A stretch of 64,000 bases of DNA from Euonymus europaeus (taxonomy: Eukaryota; Streptophyta; Magnoliopsida; Celastrales; Celastraceae), in the NCBI GenBank assembly GCA_963580455.1, contig OY756975.1, forward strand, positions 5,001 through 69,000, read 5' to 3'. A model generated the notes under the pieces. That model saw only the letters and a program-made list of their open reading frames with translations. It did no database searches and had not been told where the DNA came from. How positions within the stretch are numbered: the stretch's first letter is position 1; each line of letters opens with the position of its first letter. The position numbers were made by a program, and so were the translations under genes. Below, in pieces: positions 46,652-59,200 of the stretch.

Positions 46652-49600
46652 TTTTATATGTTTAAGTTGATACTTTCTGGGTTGATGTGGAGACTGACGA
46701 AAAAAATCATACAGGCGGTTGGTTCAGGGCATTCCCCTACTTCATGAACCCAAGTAAGGCGAGAACGCGTAGATTACAGCATGCTCACGAGCAAGCCAAA
46801 CCAGACAAGTCGTGAATCTTGATAATATTATTTATAAAGAAGATCGCTATGCAGAAAGTCTAACCAGAGAAGTCCGGTTGGTATGTAAGAAAGGCTCTTC
46901 GAGCGGGATGTACAGCCACGGGGGCTGCTAGTTAACCAAGATTCGAACTCGCAATTAGCATCTATTTGAACGGAAGCGGGATAAGAACAAGAAATCCTCG
47001 CCGGAAATGGATGACTAAGGTCCATGAGATGCACGAAGAAAAGCTCTGATTAAAGGGATCGGAAACGCCCTTTCTGACCCATTATGTATGCAAAGTCTTT
47101 CCTGCTATCACGAGTCATGGGTATAGGATGGTAGTTAATGCATGATGGTACTTTCGAGCCGGATACGGGGTTAAACAACGAGAAAGACTCACCGTAGAAA
47201 GGGGAATAAACGACGAGGGAATCAAAACAAAAACGAAAATACCCCAAAAGATATCTATCTCCTCAGAAAGCCTCTGTCCAAGCTCGGAACCCTACCTGGC
47301 GAAGGCAGGGAAGTGATAGAGGCAGAAAGCAAGTACTCTATAACGAAATAGTAGTCTCCCAGCGCCCCTTGATTTTATTGGGGCTGAATCTAAGACATGA
47401 AGTCAACAAGCGATGCTCTTTATAAAGACGGAGAGGCGAAAGGGTTCTTAATCTTAGTGGGTGGTTAATACCTCTTAAGTAGGAAAAGGACTCTGATAAC
47501 ATCCAAGAGTTGAGCACCCGCAAAGCTATTGGGAAGACTTCCAGTCCATAACATGGTCATTCAGAACAATAACGATATAAGGCGTAAGCAGCTCAACTAG
47601 AGGTTTCATCGCAATGTCTATTTATATTAAATTATATCTATTATTCTTTCGGAAGTGGGAAATCGGAATGGGGGCAGTGAACCATTCCACCAGCGCTGGC
47701 GGCTTTTTCTTCTGAATTCTCTGTCGGTCTTACCTGCAGGTGTCGAAAGTGAAGATCGAATCTTTCATCTTCCGAATCCGATACTAGCTAGACTGACTAA
47801 AAGAATAGGATGGGAGCTAGTCAGAAGTACGAATGCAGGAAGCTGCAGCGTGCGCCCCGCCCGGTTCATTGGGCTGTTGGCCTACCAAGCACTTGCCCGC
47901 AGCTCCTGTGGCTTTTGACTTATTAGTGATTTTGTCCTGCTTCGATAACTCCTTTCTTCCGCACCTGAGAATCTTCCGTACCTGTCTCTGAGAATAGCAC
48001 CGGACTGAGCACGATAGCAAATATAGGTTTGAGCGTGGGCTTTAAATATCCCTTCCTCTAGCTCTTTCAAAAGGGATTAGAACGTGGACTGACTACTACA
48101 AGATAGAAAGAGGGGTACTTACGAACCAAGGTAACTCTATCACCGGACTCATTTGCTTTTCAAGTTGACTTCGAATCCTTACTTTTAACTTTTTACTTCT
48201 AATTCCATTCTGACTCTAGCTCTTGCACGCTGACTTACTTTAAATGAAAGATCCCGATCACTTAACTGAGGAAGTGAAACCGGAAATAGGGATTAAAATA
48301 GGATTGGACTTAAATCTGTAAGTTCCCTTTCCATTCATGTTTTCTATCAATAATAGTTTTCATTTCTTCTTTACTATATCTTTGGGGACCGGACCAATAT
48401 AAAAAAAAGTCTCATGCCACGGCTTAACATGCCTGCCTCTTTCAATGAGCCATTTGATTTGAGAACAAGATTGCCAGCCTTTGAAGGTCATTCTATTGGA
48501 CGAGAGGGGAATAGACTTCGAGCATTGATTCATTTTCCGATCTGTCTTTGCCAAAGCTAGAGAAAGCCTTCATTCAAGCAAGGCGCACTAAAGTCAAGAG
48601 CATATTTTGTGATAGGCTAGGACATTCAATATATTAGCATCTCAATAACTGAGTGGAAGTGGCTTTGTGAGTACCTAATACGCATATTTTGTAAGGTTAA
48701 GAGTGATAACACAGGGCTTTTCAAGCTGGAGAATAAAAATGGCTGTCAGCCAAGAAATAAGCCCCTTTTTTTAAGTTAAGGCCTAGCATTTTCTTTCCCA
48801 AGATGGAAAATAGAATAAGTAAAGGCAATATGTTGGGTAATTAATATAGCATCTTTGCAGTCTTGTAGGATATTTAGTACTCTTTCCGCTTCTGTGGGAC
48901 ATTGAGTTCTTTTCCTGTGGCTAAGCAGTTCTTTTGTTTGTAGCTTCTTATGCTTTCATATAAAAGTTTTTCTTTTTTTTAGTCTTGCTACTGACCAAAC
49001 AAAAAAACGGTTTATGGGGTTCGGTTCCCTTCTCCAGTTGTTCTGCGACCAATTCAGGGCTAATAGGTAGGCTGAGAAAAGGCCCGTTGTAGTGATGGGT
49101 CGCACAGCTTTATTGGTGATATGGTGGGGGAGCTGAGAGGAAACACCGGCATATTATGGAGACAACTCGTGCCTTCTATTCCCCGTTCTCGATAGAGAGA
49201 TGAGGGAAGGCAGCTCGACCGATGCATCTATTGATGTTACCTATGAATACCTATTTGCTTGCTTTATTCCTTCATTCATGGAAAGCTTTATATCGTCTTC
49301 TTTAACGAGACTTGTAACAAGTGATGAACCTTCCACCTATTCGTCGATCTATCGGAAGAAGTTTTGTGACTAAAGAAGATCCGCCTACGAAAGGACTTCC
49401 TGAACTACTCCACAATTTAAATACCATTTGAAGTATATCGTAAGGAGGATAACATTTGCAGGGAAAGCCAAAGTTGAACTTCTATCTAAAGGAAGGAAGG
49501 GGGCAGGCCATCCCTGAATGCACGCACCGAGTGGCCTATCAACGAATGAATAACTTGTTTTGCACTACCTGAACTTTGTTTTTCTTTATTTATTTATTTA

Positions 49601-52600
49601 TTCTATAAATAGAGCCCCTTCAATGGATTCTCCCTAGATGAGGGAGACCTTTACCCAACCAACTAGAAGACTCTCCCACTCTTTATTTTCTCCGATCGTG
49701 CTTTGGAGATTGCTTGCCTATCGACGAATCAATATTTTTGACTGGATGCTAACTAGATAACCAAGAGTTGAGTGATGCCTTGCAGCTACCGAAACTACGC
49801 AAATGAAGGGAAGGAACGAAGTAGCTTGACCAAGGTATGGAATTACTTACCGTATAAGGAAGGGATCACCCAAAAATACATGACATACTATCTATCTATG
49901 AATAGGGGAGGTCTGGTTGAGCGCAGCCCCTGTAGCACTTTTTTTGTGCTCATCCCAGTTTATCTTAGAAATAATGTAGGTAGGCGGGCAGCTTCTTGTT
50001 TCCGGAAGTCCAGTTGAAATTCTAAGGCTTACACAACTCGGTAACAAGAGAAGGATGAGCATCGGGGACAAGGGGATACCTATTGGGGTTTGCCTGGGTC
50101 ACAACCCTACCTTCGAGACAGGAAAGATGAGTTTGCCTCTTCTCTTCTGCGAGGCGAGGCCTCTCTCTTTTCTACGGCTCGACATCATCAATAGCTCCGG
50201 TTGGGTTACACATCAATTGGAGACCCATGAAAGACTACCCGGATCTTGAATCAGAGAATACACCAATTAGAAGGGAAAGATGGGCATTCGATGAGGAAGA
50301 TTACCGATTCTACGATACCAACTGCAAACAAGGAGGAAAGCATAGATCCTTATGAAACAACTCCAACATTGGTTGGTTACGCTCAAATCAAGTCTCGTTA
50401 TCATCCTCGATCAGAAGCAAGTGCTAGCTCATAGCTCAGAGAAGTGGGAACTTGCTCTCATTGCTAACAAAAGAGAGCGAAGAATGAGATGCAAACAACC
50501 GAGAATCACATGGCAACCTATTGAGTGGAAGATCATTCAAGAGACACGCCCTCGAGCTTATAGCTACAGGAGAGGGCATACCTTACTACATTCCTGCCTA
50601 AAGCAAGGAAACGGTCGGACTCAATGGCATAGCCAACAAGTGCATCAAGAGAAGGAACTACAACTCACACCGAAGAAAGCAGAGCTCCTTAAGCAACCTA
50701 CGTGATCAACTCTTTGCAGAGCTTCCTTCTTAGCCTAGCTCTTCCCCTTGCCCTGGGAATCCCCTTCCCTTAATCAAAGCATCGGCAACAAGGACCGCAG
50801 AATCACATGAAGATTTCGACACCTTATCGAGTGGAAACACTGAAAGACTGATTGATGATTCGCTGATCATCAACTGCAGAGAACAAATAAAATTAGAAAA
50901 GAGAGAGACCGATCGAAACTACCGATTCTAAGCCTTTTTCTACCGATTCGTCCTTTCACCAAAAAGGACTAATAGAAGAGGGATCGGTCTTATCAATCAG
51001 AAAGCTAGTGGCATCCCTTAAACCATTCCCTTCTGCGGGCTCAAGAAGCATGGCTCCTTTACCAACTAACAGCAAATAAGGGAATCCTAGCTTCAGAAGA
51101 AGAGAGCAACAACACTGCAACTGCGCCAGCGATGGTTGGGTAGCCTGGTTCGAAGCTCTCTCTTAGGCTCTCTCGAATGAGTTCTACTATGGAAGCCGTA
51201 CACTTGTAGAGAAATCTTTCAATTGAACAAATGGGCGGATCACCCCACTCTCTTACAGGTAGTGGAAGAAGTCTGGATGGAAGATGTGTTTGGGTTGGCT
51301 TCGTTTGCCTACCTTCGAACATGAACCAGTCTCGATCGAAGAATCACCCCAAAAACCTTGGAGAATGACCAAAAAAGAGAGATTGATTGGCTTAGGGGTT
51401 CGCTACAGATTACCCAGCTCAGTCTGCAACTGCAAGAACTGCGAGCAAACGATTCGACGATGATACAACCACATTAAGAGAAGGAATTACAAGCGGGAAT
51501 AGCTTACTCATAAAAAGAAAGAACAAGCAAGCAGAGAGACTCTTTAGCTCTGCGCTTCGGCAACTAAATGAGTTTGATTTACCTCTCCATCGATCGGAGA
51601 CTACTCTAACTAATAGAACAAGTAAAGGGCAGCCCTTACTCTATTCAATCCTAAAGAAGGGAATGTGGACTCGGGAAGCATAGAACCGACCTAAGAGGGG
51701 ATAGTTTGGGGTCTATTCCTTGGTCTTCAGTAGCTACCACTACTAACACCGCTTAAGAGCAAATCAAAGGAAAACTGCTTCTTTTGTTACCGGGTTTCTA
51801 GAAGAACCTAAATAGAAGGGAGAGCTGACTATTCATCGAGAGACTGGGCATTCGCCGAGAAGACACAAGCTAGAGCTAGGAAGGACGGGATAGTTGGCTT
51901 GGGTAGATTGCCTTGAAGAGACCCCTTCCTCACTAGGATCAACTAAAGCACCAGCAAGTGAACTCGGATAACGGATACCTTGAATCAATCCTTTGAACAT
52001 CTTTCGTGTTTCAGTTCGCTAAGGACATGAGGCAACTAAAGCTGTTTGTTAACTCGGATACATCTGTACGACTACTTTCCCACTCTTATTCAATGCATAG
52101 TTCGTGTTGGATTCCTACAGCTTTGAGTTTGAGTTCGCTTTCTTCCGACTAGGTAAGTGTTGATTGGTTAGTCGAGTGGCCCTTAAACTATATGGCCGGG
52201 CTGCCTTTCATAGTAAATTCCCAAGTGACCCAGTCTTATTTATAGCGAAACCCCTTATTAGCTGGACTTTCATTTAATTAATAATAATAATGGCGGGAGT
52301 GAGCCTAGCTAGTGTACGCTGCAACGGCGGGAGATGAAAGAGTTGGGATTGATGGAAGAAGGATTCCTTCCCGGCTTATCCCATGTACGATTCTTCCACT
52401 ATTGGGGATTAACCGGAAATGGGTGCCTTTCTAAGAGAAAGAGACTGAATTCAATCGCTAAGTGCCTGCTTCGAAGCTAGCCAACCATGGTCGAGTGATC
52501 CTTCTGTCAGGTTGGTTGGGAGGCTCGCCTCCATTGAAAGACTCTAAAGAAGACGAATCTGACTAAGGAGCGGAACGAATTGAATCTATTAAAACATTTG

Positions 52601-55600
52601 AGACTGGCTACAAGCACGCATTTCTTAAAAGAATTCAGAACTGGCGTAGATAGAGCCTTAAGAAAGAAGGCAATGCCACTACTGATACACCAGCTGGAAA
52701 GGCTATCAAACGGAACTAGTGTAGAAAGAGACTCTTTTGAAAAGGCCCCTATATATATTAAGAAATTAATGGCCCTATTTATATATATTAATAAAATTAA
52801 TGCGAAGCACAATTTATTCCCCTTAATATTAGGCATGCACAATCTCTGCCACGGATAGGTGGAACGGAGACCCCTAGTATGAAAGTCACTAAGGGATCGG
52901 TTCTTGCATAGACGCCTCGCCTTATTCTTATTAGAGATAGGGAAGGGGAGATGGAAAGTGACGCCGGTATCGTCATTCACGTACCCCTACCTACATCGAT
53001 CGATCACGCGAGTACGCATCCAGTCAGCACATAGCGAACAAAGCGTTCATCCTGGACGACCCTAAAGAGAAATCTCTCGATCCCTATTCATTCGGTCAAA
53101 GTCTCCACGTGCACCTGATTACGTCCTCTCGAGGGCACCATTGCAATTATCACTACTTTTCTACCGAGCATTTAATAAGGGAAGGAAGGGGGGAGGGCAT
53201 GGTATGGCTTTGCTCGTGGTCTTCTTTCATAGATGTCGAGTGGCCCCTATTAGTAAAATGGCCTTTCTGGGCTAGTCTTTCTTGAATTCGAGGAATTTAT
53301 TAAGACATGAAAGTAATTCTAAGGTCTATCGCCGGGGGAAAAGAGTTTCGACTAGGGAATGAAGATGCAAGGCTCTAAAGCTAGCCTTTACCTTCTCACC
53401 GGAGGGAGATGCGTTCACGTACTTCAACATAGAAGATGTGCCGCCAAGGGAAGGCCCGAGCCGATGCACTAGCATGGGTAGCAGGTTCCATGACACCGTC
53501 GTGACCCCATAAATGGAACCCTTACTTAAATAGGGCTTAGAAAGGAAGAAGAATGCCGCTAGACACTGATGAAGCTCTTGCGGAATGCAATCGACGTTCG
53601 GTTCGAATAACGATTGACGAAGTGGGAATTCGACCATTGGATATATATTCCTTCATCCTTTATACAATTACCTAATGAAAAGAAGGAAAAGGTCAGTAAG
53701 ACGTCTTCCGCGGTTCCATTACCATCCTAAAACGAAAAGATTGTCTCGGCTACCATGGAGTGCTCCCCCTACTAATAAAATGGCGGACCAAGATGCATAC
53801 ATAGAAGGAAAGAGAGCCGGCATTGTGCTCATCAGCCCATTGACCTCCAGTTCAAGACATAATCAGTAGATTGATCACTATTGGCCCTAGAACTATTGCA
53901 CCGTGCCATCCATCATGGTCCTTCCTTTGATGTGGGATGGCTTCTCTCACCAACGAGTACGTGAAAGTACCCCTTGAGGGCTTTGGGCTCTTTTCTATAT
54001 GGATAAACTCAGTAAGGTTGCAGGAAGTTGCTTGTGTCACTGTTCCGGAAGGCTGGTTCGTACGGATCTCAATTCCAGCATCGGTTCTGAATAGACCTTC
54101 CAAGTTCCGCTTTGATGTATATTATTAGTAAGGAAGGCGGGTCTCACACTCGTCAGCCGGAGCTACAATCAGAGGTCTCTGGTTCTCATACCGCGGCGAT
54201 TGAATGAATTGATTGGCTAGTGTCATAGAGGTCGATCCATACATACTTTCTGACAAGAGCCTTACCTTACTAGACTAGAAAGAGGGGTAGACGAAGCGCT
54301 TTCAGTTACATATGTATGATGTCTTCTTCCTGTGCCTTACTTCTTTGTATGTGTACTTTCTTTTTCTATTTGATGCTTGAAAGCAAAGATTTGGAGAACG
54401 GGGGTGGGAAAAGAATCAATTAGATAAGTCGATCCTGAGCCTTTCTTCCCCTACCTACCACCCCTTTGCTGTACTAGATGTAGCAGAATAAGAGAGCAGC
54501 AGAGAGAGCAAAAGACCCTCAGTCGGACAGCTCATGAACGTACCGAAGGGTCCCGACCTAGCTGGAGAGGAGAAGACTTCCGATAGCTGATCTTTGACCA
54601 GGCGATACGTAGCTTCTTTCTTCTAACGGGGATACTCCTGGAAAGCCCATTGGGCTGGCCCTTGAAGGCAAGTCAAAGTCAAAAGAATCGGACTGACCCA
54701 CATCCTATGGATCTAGGATCTAATAGTTAGGAATCGCGCAACCGAGGGCCGTTAATAGGGAGGAGAGCTCGAAGAAGAAGAAGAAAGGGTCAGGGGGATT
54801 CCCCGGGCGGACTAGTTTAGAAGGGCCACTCTTTGTTGGAATGAAAGGATGGTCGTGGATCACTGATGTGTAAAAAAAGGCCTATGCAAGAATCGTCAGA
54901 TTATGGCGGAATAGACAGAATGTAGAATGAATGAAATAGAATAGTTAGGCGGACTCCTATGATAGGAAAGGCCAGAGCCTCTGTCGACCAGGCTGGCTAC
55001 CCTTAGATCAATGTTCGGAAGATGGATAGTACGCTGCCCTATGGATTAAGGGGTGAGACCGGGCTGTAAGCAAGTGAAACGACGCTAGAAGACTCTCTTC
55101 TTCTGTAATATACTATAATAATAGGTTGCTACTAGCGCCTTAATAGGGCTCAGAGATAGAGCCATTGGCAGAGATTTAGTGCACTCACTCCTAGTTCTTG
55201 CAATGTCCTGCTAACATGACTGCTACTAATAAATGGAAGAGCAACTCTCGGGAGGTCCTTACGGTGGCTATTCTATAAAAGAAGGCTTTGACCTTGACTG
55301 CAAATAGGATCGCTAAGGCATATACAAGGTATCCCACGGCCGCTGCTCTTGGGCGTCTAGTCTTTGATGCGTCCCATAAATCCAATAAAGAGTAAATCTT
55401 TCTCCCTAAAAGTGAGTCGGATAATGAGAGATAGGAAGTAGATGAATTAGTGCAGCAATATATCAGACCCTTTTTCTGACACAAGTCTTTCTTCAGATCG
55501 GTAGGTAGGTCTTCCAGAGCCTCTTGAGTTAGACAAGAACTTCTATTATATACGATTCAACGGACATGAAAGAGGCCCGAAAGGGGGCCGTTCACCCCCC

Positions 55601-55928
55601 ATAAAGGGTAAGAAAGGGAAAGGATAGCTGGATTGCTCGCTCTTTAAGTAAGTCCGGAGTCAGAGTTTGAGTTCAAGCAGCTACCGGAGCTCTTTTTCAC
55701 TCGAATTAATGAAACTTCCCTTGACTTCATAGGGCTTACTCTCCTGTCTTTGCTAACTTCTTTTCTTATGAGAGGGTCTTAGGACTCTGTCCCATCCTAC
55801 GGCACTATCAGAGCAGTGCACCATACTCCACTTTCTGTGAAAGACATGACAACATAGTCTGTTTTTAGCGCCTATAGAAGGTATCTCCTATCTAATAGGG
55901 CGAGCTGCTCCTTACGGCGCAATAGGCC
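46652..55928. other. Long spacer, no gene recognised
   Basis: About 9.3 kb without identifiable genes. Unassigned frames include 50352-50705 (117 codons, plus), 52507-52980 (157 codons, minus, overlapping a 92-codon plus frame) and 53326-53637 (minus). AT-rich palindromic tracts (TATATATATTAA) occur at 52750-52800. The purine-rich 50.2-51.9 kb part has many frames on one strand because stops are rare there, not because of conservation. Confidence 0.55.
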
Positions 55929-56290
55929 CTAAGGTCTTCTGGGTCTCTCCCAAAATGTGAACACTTTTCCTAAGGGCTTGCCAGGTGTGAAGATAATGTT
56001 CTTGCCCTTATACTTAAATAGGTATTCATGGGTAGTCACATCAAGGTCATAAAGCCAAGGGCGTCCTAGAAGGATATGAGTTACATCCATGGTAAGACAT
56101 CATAATAAACCGGGGATCCTTATAGTTACCTAACTGGAATAAGACACCCCCGCGTGACAGGTAAGGTTTTCTTCCCAGAGGCTACCGGCTCTACCTTAAG
56201 GTTCAATCTCGCTCTAGCGGACTTACCACCCAATGACCCATTTGCAAGTTCGATCACCAAATTAGTAGGTGTTGTGCGCTTCTACTCATC
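55929..56290 (-). pseudogene. Ty3/gypsy protease-region relic
   Basis: On the minus strand from about 56265: TPTNLVIELANGSLGGKSAR, then ARLNLKVEPVASGKKTLP, to a TAA near 56140. In another frame from ATG 56090: MDVTHILLGRPWLYDLDVTT, then YKGKNIIFTPGKPLGKVFTF, to TAG at 55929. The 'DVxHILLGRPWLYDLDVT' block is the C-terminal flap/helix of the gypsy retropepsin and the start of the linker to RT. The catalytic D-S/T-G is not seen upstream. It is a second, distinct gypsy protease copy from that at 6.4-7.4 kb. Confidence 0.85.
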
Positions 56291-59200
56291 ATTGTCAACA
56301 GCTGTAGACGCCACCTCACAAGATTGACTGATCCTAACTCTACGGTAGTTCGCTAGACGGGTCTTATAGGGCTAGGCCCCGTTGAGGACAACGAGCAGCT
56401 ATGTGACCCCTATTATTATGACAATGATTCATCATATAGTAATAATCTTAAGTGGAAGAAACAAGGATTTTCTCTCAAAGGGACTCCCCATCATAGCAGT
56501 GCTATCTCTAGAGGCTGACAGCCGGATCTCGACTGACTCTACTGCCGCCGCCTGTGAGAAGAGAGGGGGACCCATCTATAAGGAAGGCCGTGCTTGGGCC
56601 TCCTATAAAGAGCCAGGAACAGTCTAACCTCCCTCTTAATGTCTACCCTTAGCCCATTGACGAACCTACGTCATCAATTTCACACCTAAGCATAAGCTCT
56701 TCAAATAGAGCCGTCACACACAAACGAATAGAAGTCGATTGCCTAAACAACTATTCAACCAATGTACTCTTATAGTTGTTGGGGGGGGTCTTTTTCCTTC
56801 AACTTCTGCTTCATGACTTCCCCCTTCTGAGCTTTAATCAATAGGGGGGTGATGGGTGGTTTAGACACCCTAAGTTGGACTTTCTGCTGCTTCCCACCCC
56901 TATATATATATAATTATTAAATAATGAGTTGAGGATTTCCTCCGATTGAGTCGGTGTAGAAGTGAGCTGATCTCGCCTTTGTTGATCCGGTTGAAGAAAG
57001 AACGATGTGGTCTGTCTGTTCCAGTCTATGACCTACCTTTTCTTTGCTAAGCAGTCAGTACTCCTAGGTCCGCCCGGATTCCTTCTTATTGCATTCATCC
57101 CGACCCCGCCTCTTCTTCTTTTCTTCTCTGATCTAGTCATGCAGTGGCGAGAGCGTCAAACCGAAAATGGGAATGCCCTTGTCGATTATGTGATCGAATT
57201 TCCGAGTTCATGAACTAAGCCCCAGAGTCTTCTCCTTACTCGCGGGACCGGCTATTCCCCTTCCTTATCATTATATCTTAACTGATAACTAAATCTTTCC
57301 TTCATTGAGATTGAATGTAATGCAGCAACCACCTATAAATGGCGTTTATAAAGAATGATGCGTGTGATAGGGCGATAGTCCAGGGACTTCTATCCCTCGA
57401 CCGAATACTTCTCATTCATTTACTTCCAGGCCAAAGGCGAGAAGCCAACTCTTAGCCTAAGTATGACCCTACCTTAGGGCCCACCGGTACGTTAGGTCTG
57501 TCTGCCGAAGTCAAAGCTCCCAAGAGAATCTTTCTAATTTCGTGAGAGGTGCCACTCAAGCCATAGCGAAGAGACCTGACTGATTAGTTGGAAAAGGATC
57601 TCGGCCCTCTTAGAAAGCCCCCAAAAGGCACCTCGGATTTTCTATCTAAGTCCTGAAAGAATCTTCCATAGGAGAAATGGCCCGCGAATGAGAGTTCTCC
57701 TTTGCCGCTGCTGCCTCGAGCGCTAGCGAGAGGAGTTAAGCTGCTCTTAGGAGTGAACACTCGCATTCTAAAAAGGATGAAAGTTGTATCGGAGCTCAAC
57801 CAGAGCGAAAGCCAGAGGCCATTAAATTAAGATATAGGGATCGCATAAGGCGGAGAGAGGTCGACTCTTAAGGTTCACTAGACGCCCCCTTAGCGGTAGC
57901 CTAACTTTCCTTGCCAACAGAAGAAGAAAGAGAACCCTTCCTGGTTTGGTCAGTGTAAATCCTGTGGATCTTTGTGATGCTGGTTTTGTGCATTTGTGAA
58001 AGTAGAATGCGAGCCAAGCTAGCTAAACGAGTTCTCTTCCATAATGAATGGATCTCAATCAATGGCCCGCTCCCTCCATACAGAGCCGATAAGACGGAAA
58101 AGCAGGAAGCAGCTGGTTACAACACAAGCAAGAAGGACTTCCGTCTTGGTAGAACGGAAAGGCACATACAATAGCTAAAATCCCTATCCCTATTGGTCCT
58201 TTCATCCCTTAAATATAGGATGAGAAGGGTTTTGGTACTTTTCCGAGTTCCATTTCAGTTTTAGAGCTAAAATACAGTTACAAGGCACCATTCTGGCATC
58301 AAAAAGATATTTATCAAATGGCACCCGCCGTAGAGTGGTTATGAAATAAAGCGTTTTTGACGGGGTTTGATAGAAGATAACAAGAAAGCGAGTCTAAGAA
58401 GAAGATGCTTAAAGGGTTGCGGTAAGGAGAGGGCTAATGGCTTGCCGGGGATTACTCTATTTTAGGTTTCCAAGTAAGTTAGGTGTGACTTTGGAAGCGG
58501 GTATAAGATCAAAGTCGCAAGCTAATAATGCTCGCTTTCAGTCAGTTGAAAAGGAATCTCTGGGCCCCCGAGCCTAACCTAACTTCGAGCAGCTCTTGCC
58601 TCGCAATCTATAGAAAATCGCTGCTCTTACGAGTTATTCCTATACCCAAGGCACGGGGAAAGACTGATCGTAGCCCTAACTACCTAAGAGGCGGAATCCG
58701 AGTGCAAGTTGCGAATGAATCGGTATCAACTAACCTTCCTTCACTCACTTTCAGAGAGTCGTGTCTGTCTTCAACGGAGGGAATGGAAACGACTACTACG
58801 AGTCACTGTTCAATAAGCTTACCTGCGGTCTCCTCGCGTAGAACTTCTTGCATCACCATTCACTTATCACTCTTTCTTACGATCAGTCTGTGTTAAGCCT
58901 ATAGCGAGGGTTCCTTCTCCCTCTCCTTTAATTGAATTAAAAATAATAAGGGCCTTCTCTATTTAAGGGCTATAAATCCCGCTTATTGATTAGGCAAAGA
59001 TATATTAACCTTCTTCTTCTTTAGCTAAAGAGCTGCCAAGGTTCCCTTCTGTGGTGTACCTTCTATGATTAGCGGCATTTCTCTGGGTCCCCATTCATTG
59101 AGTGAGGGCATTCGATGGATAGGTGGTTCCTCTCGTAGCGACAGCAGTTCAACAAGCGATTCAGTATCGGCTTGCTGGCCTGGCATGCATAGCTGGGACT

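Noticed and set aside
46330..46665. 111-codon plus-strand frame
   Set aside because: Antisense to the better-supported minus-strand ORF at 46218-46651.
46860..46945. Possible domain V-like segment (TTCGAGCGGGATGTACAGCC)
   Set aside because: The pairing does not form the 34-nt domain V helix and no exon is recognisable beside it.
52507..52980. 157-codon minus-strand frame
   Set aside because: No motif. It overlaps an open plus-strand frame and AT-rich palindromic tracts, and composition suggests chance.
58603..58710. Frame with VIPIPKARGKTDRSPNYLRG, similar to the start of an RT domain
   Set aside because: Only a handful of residues match, with no second motif around it.
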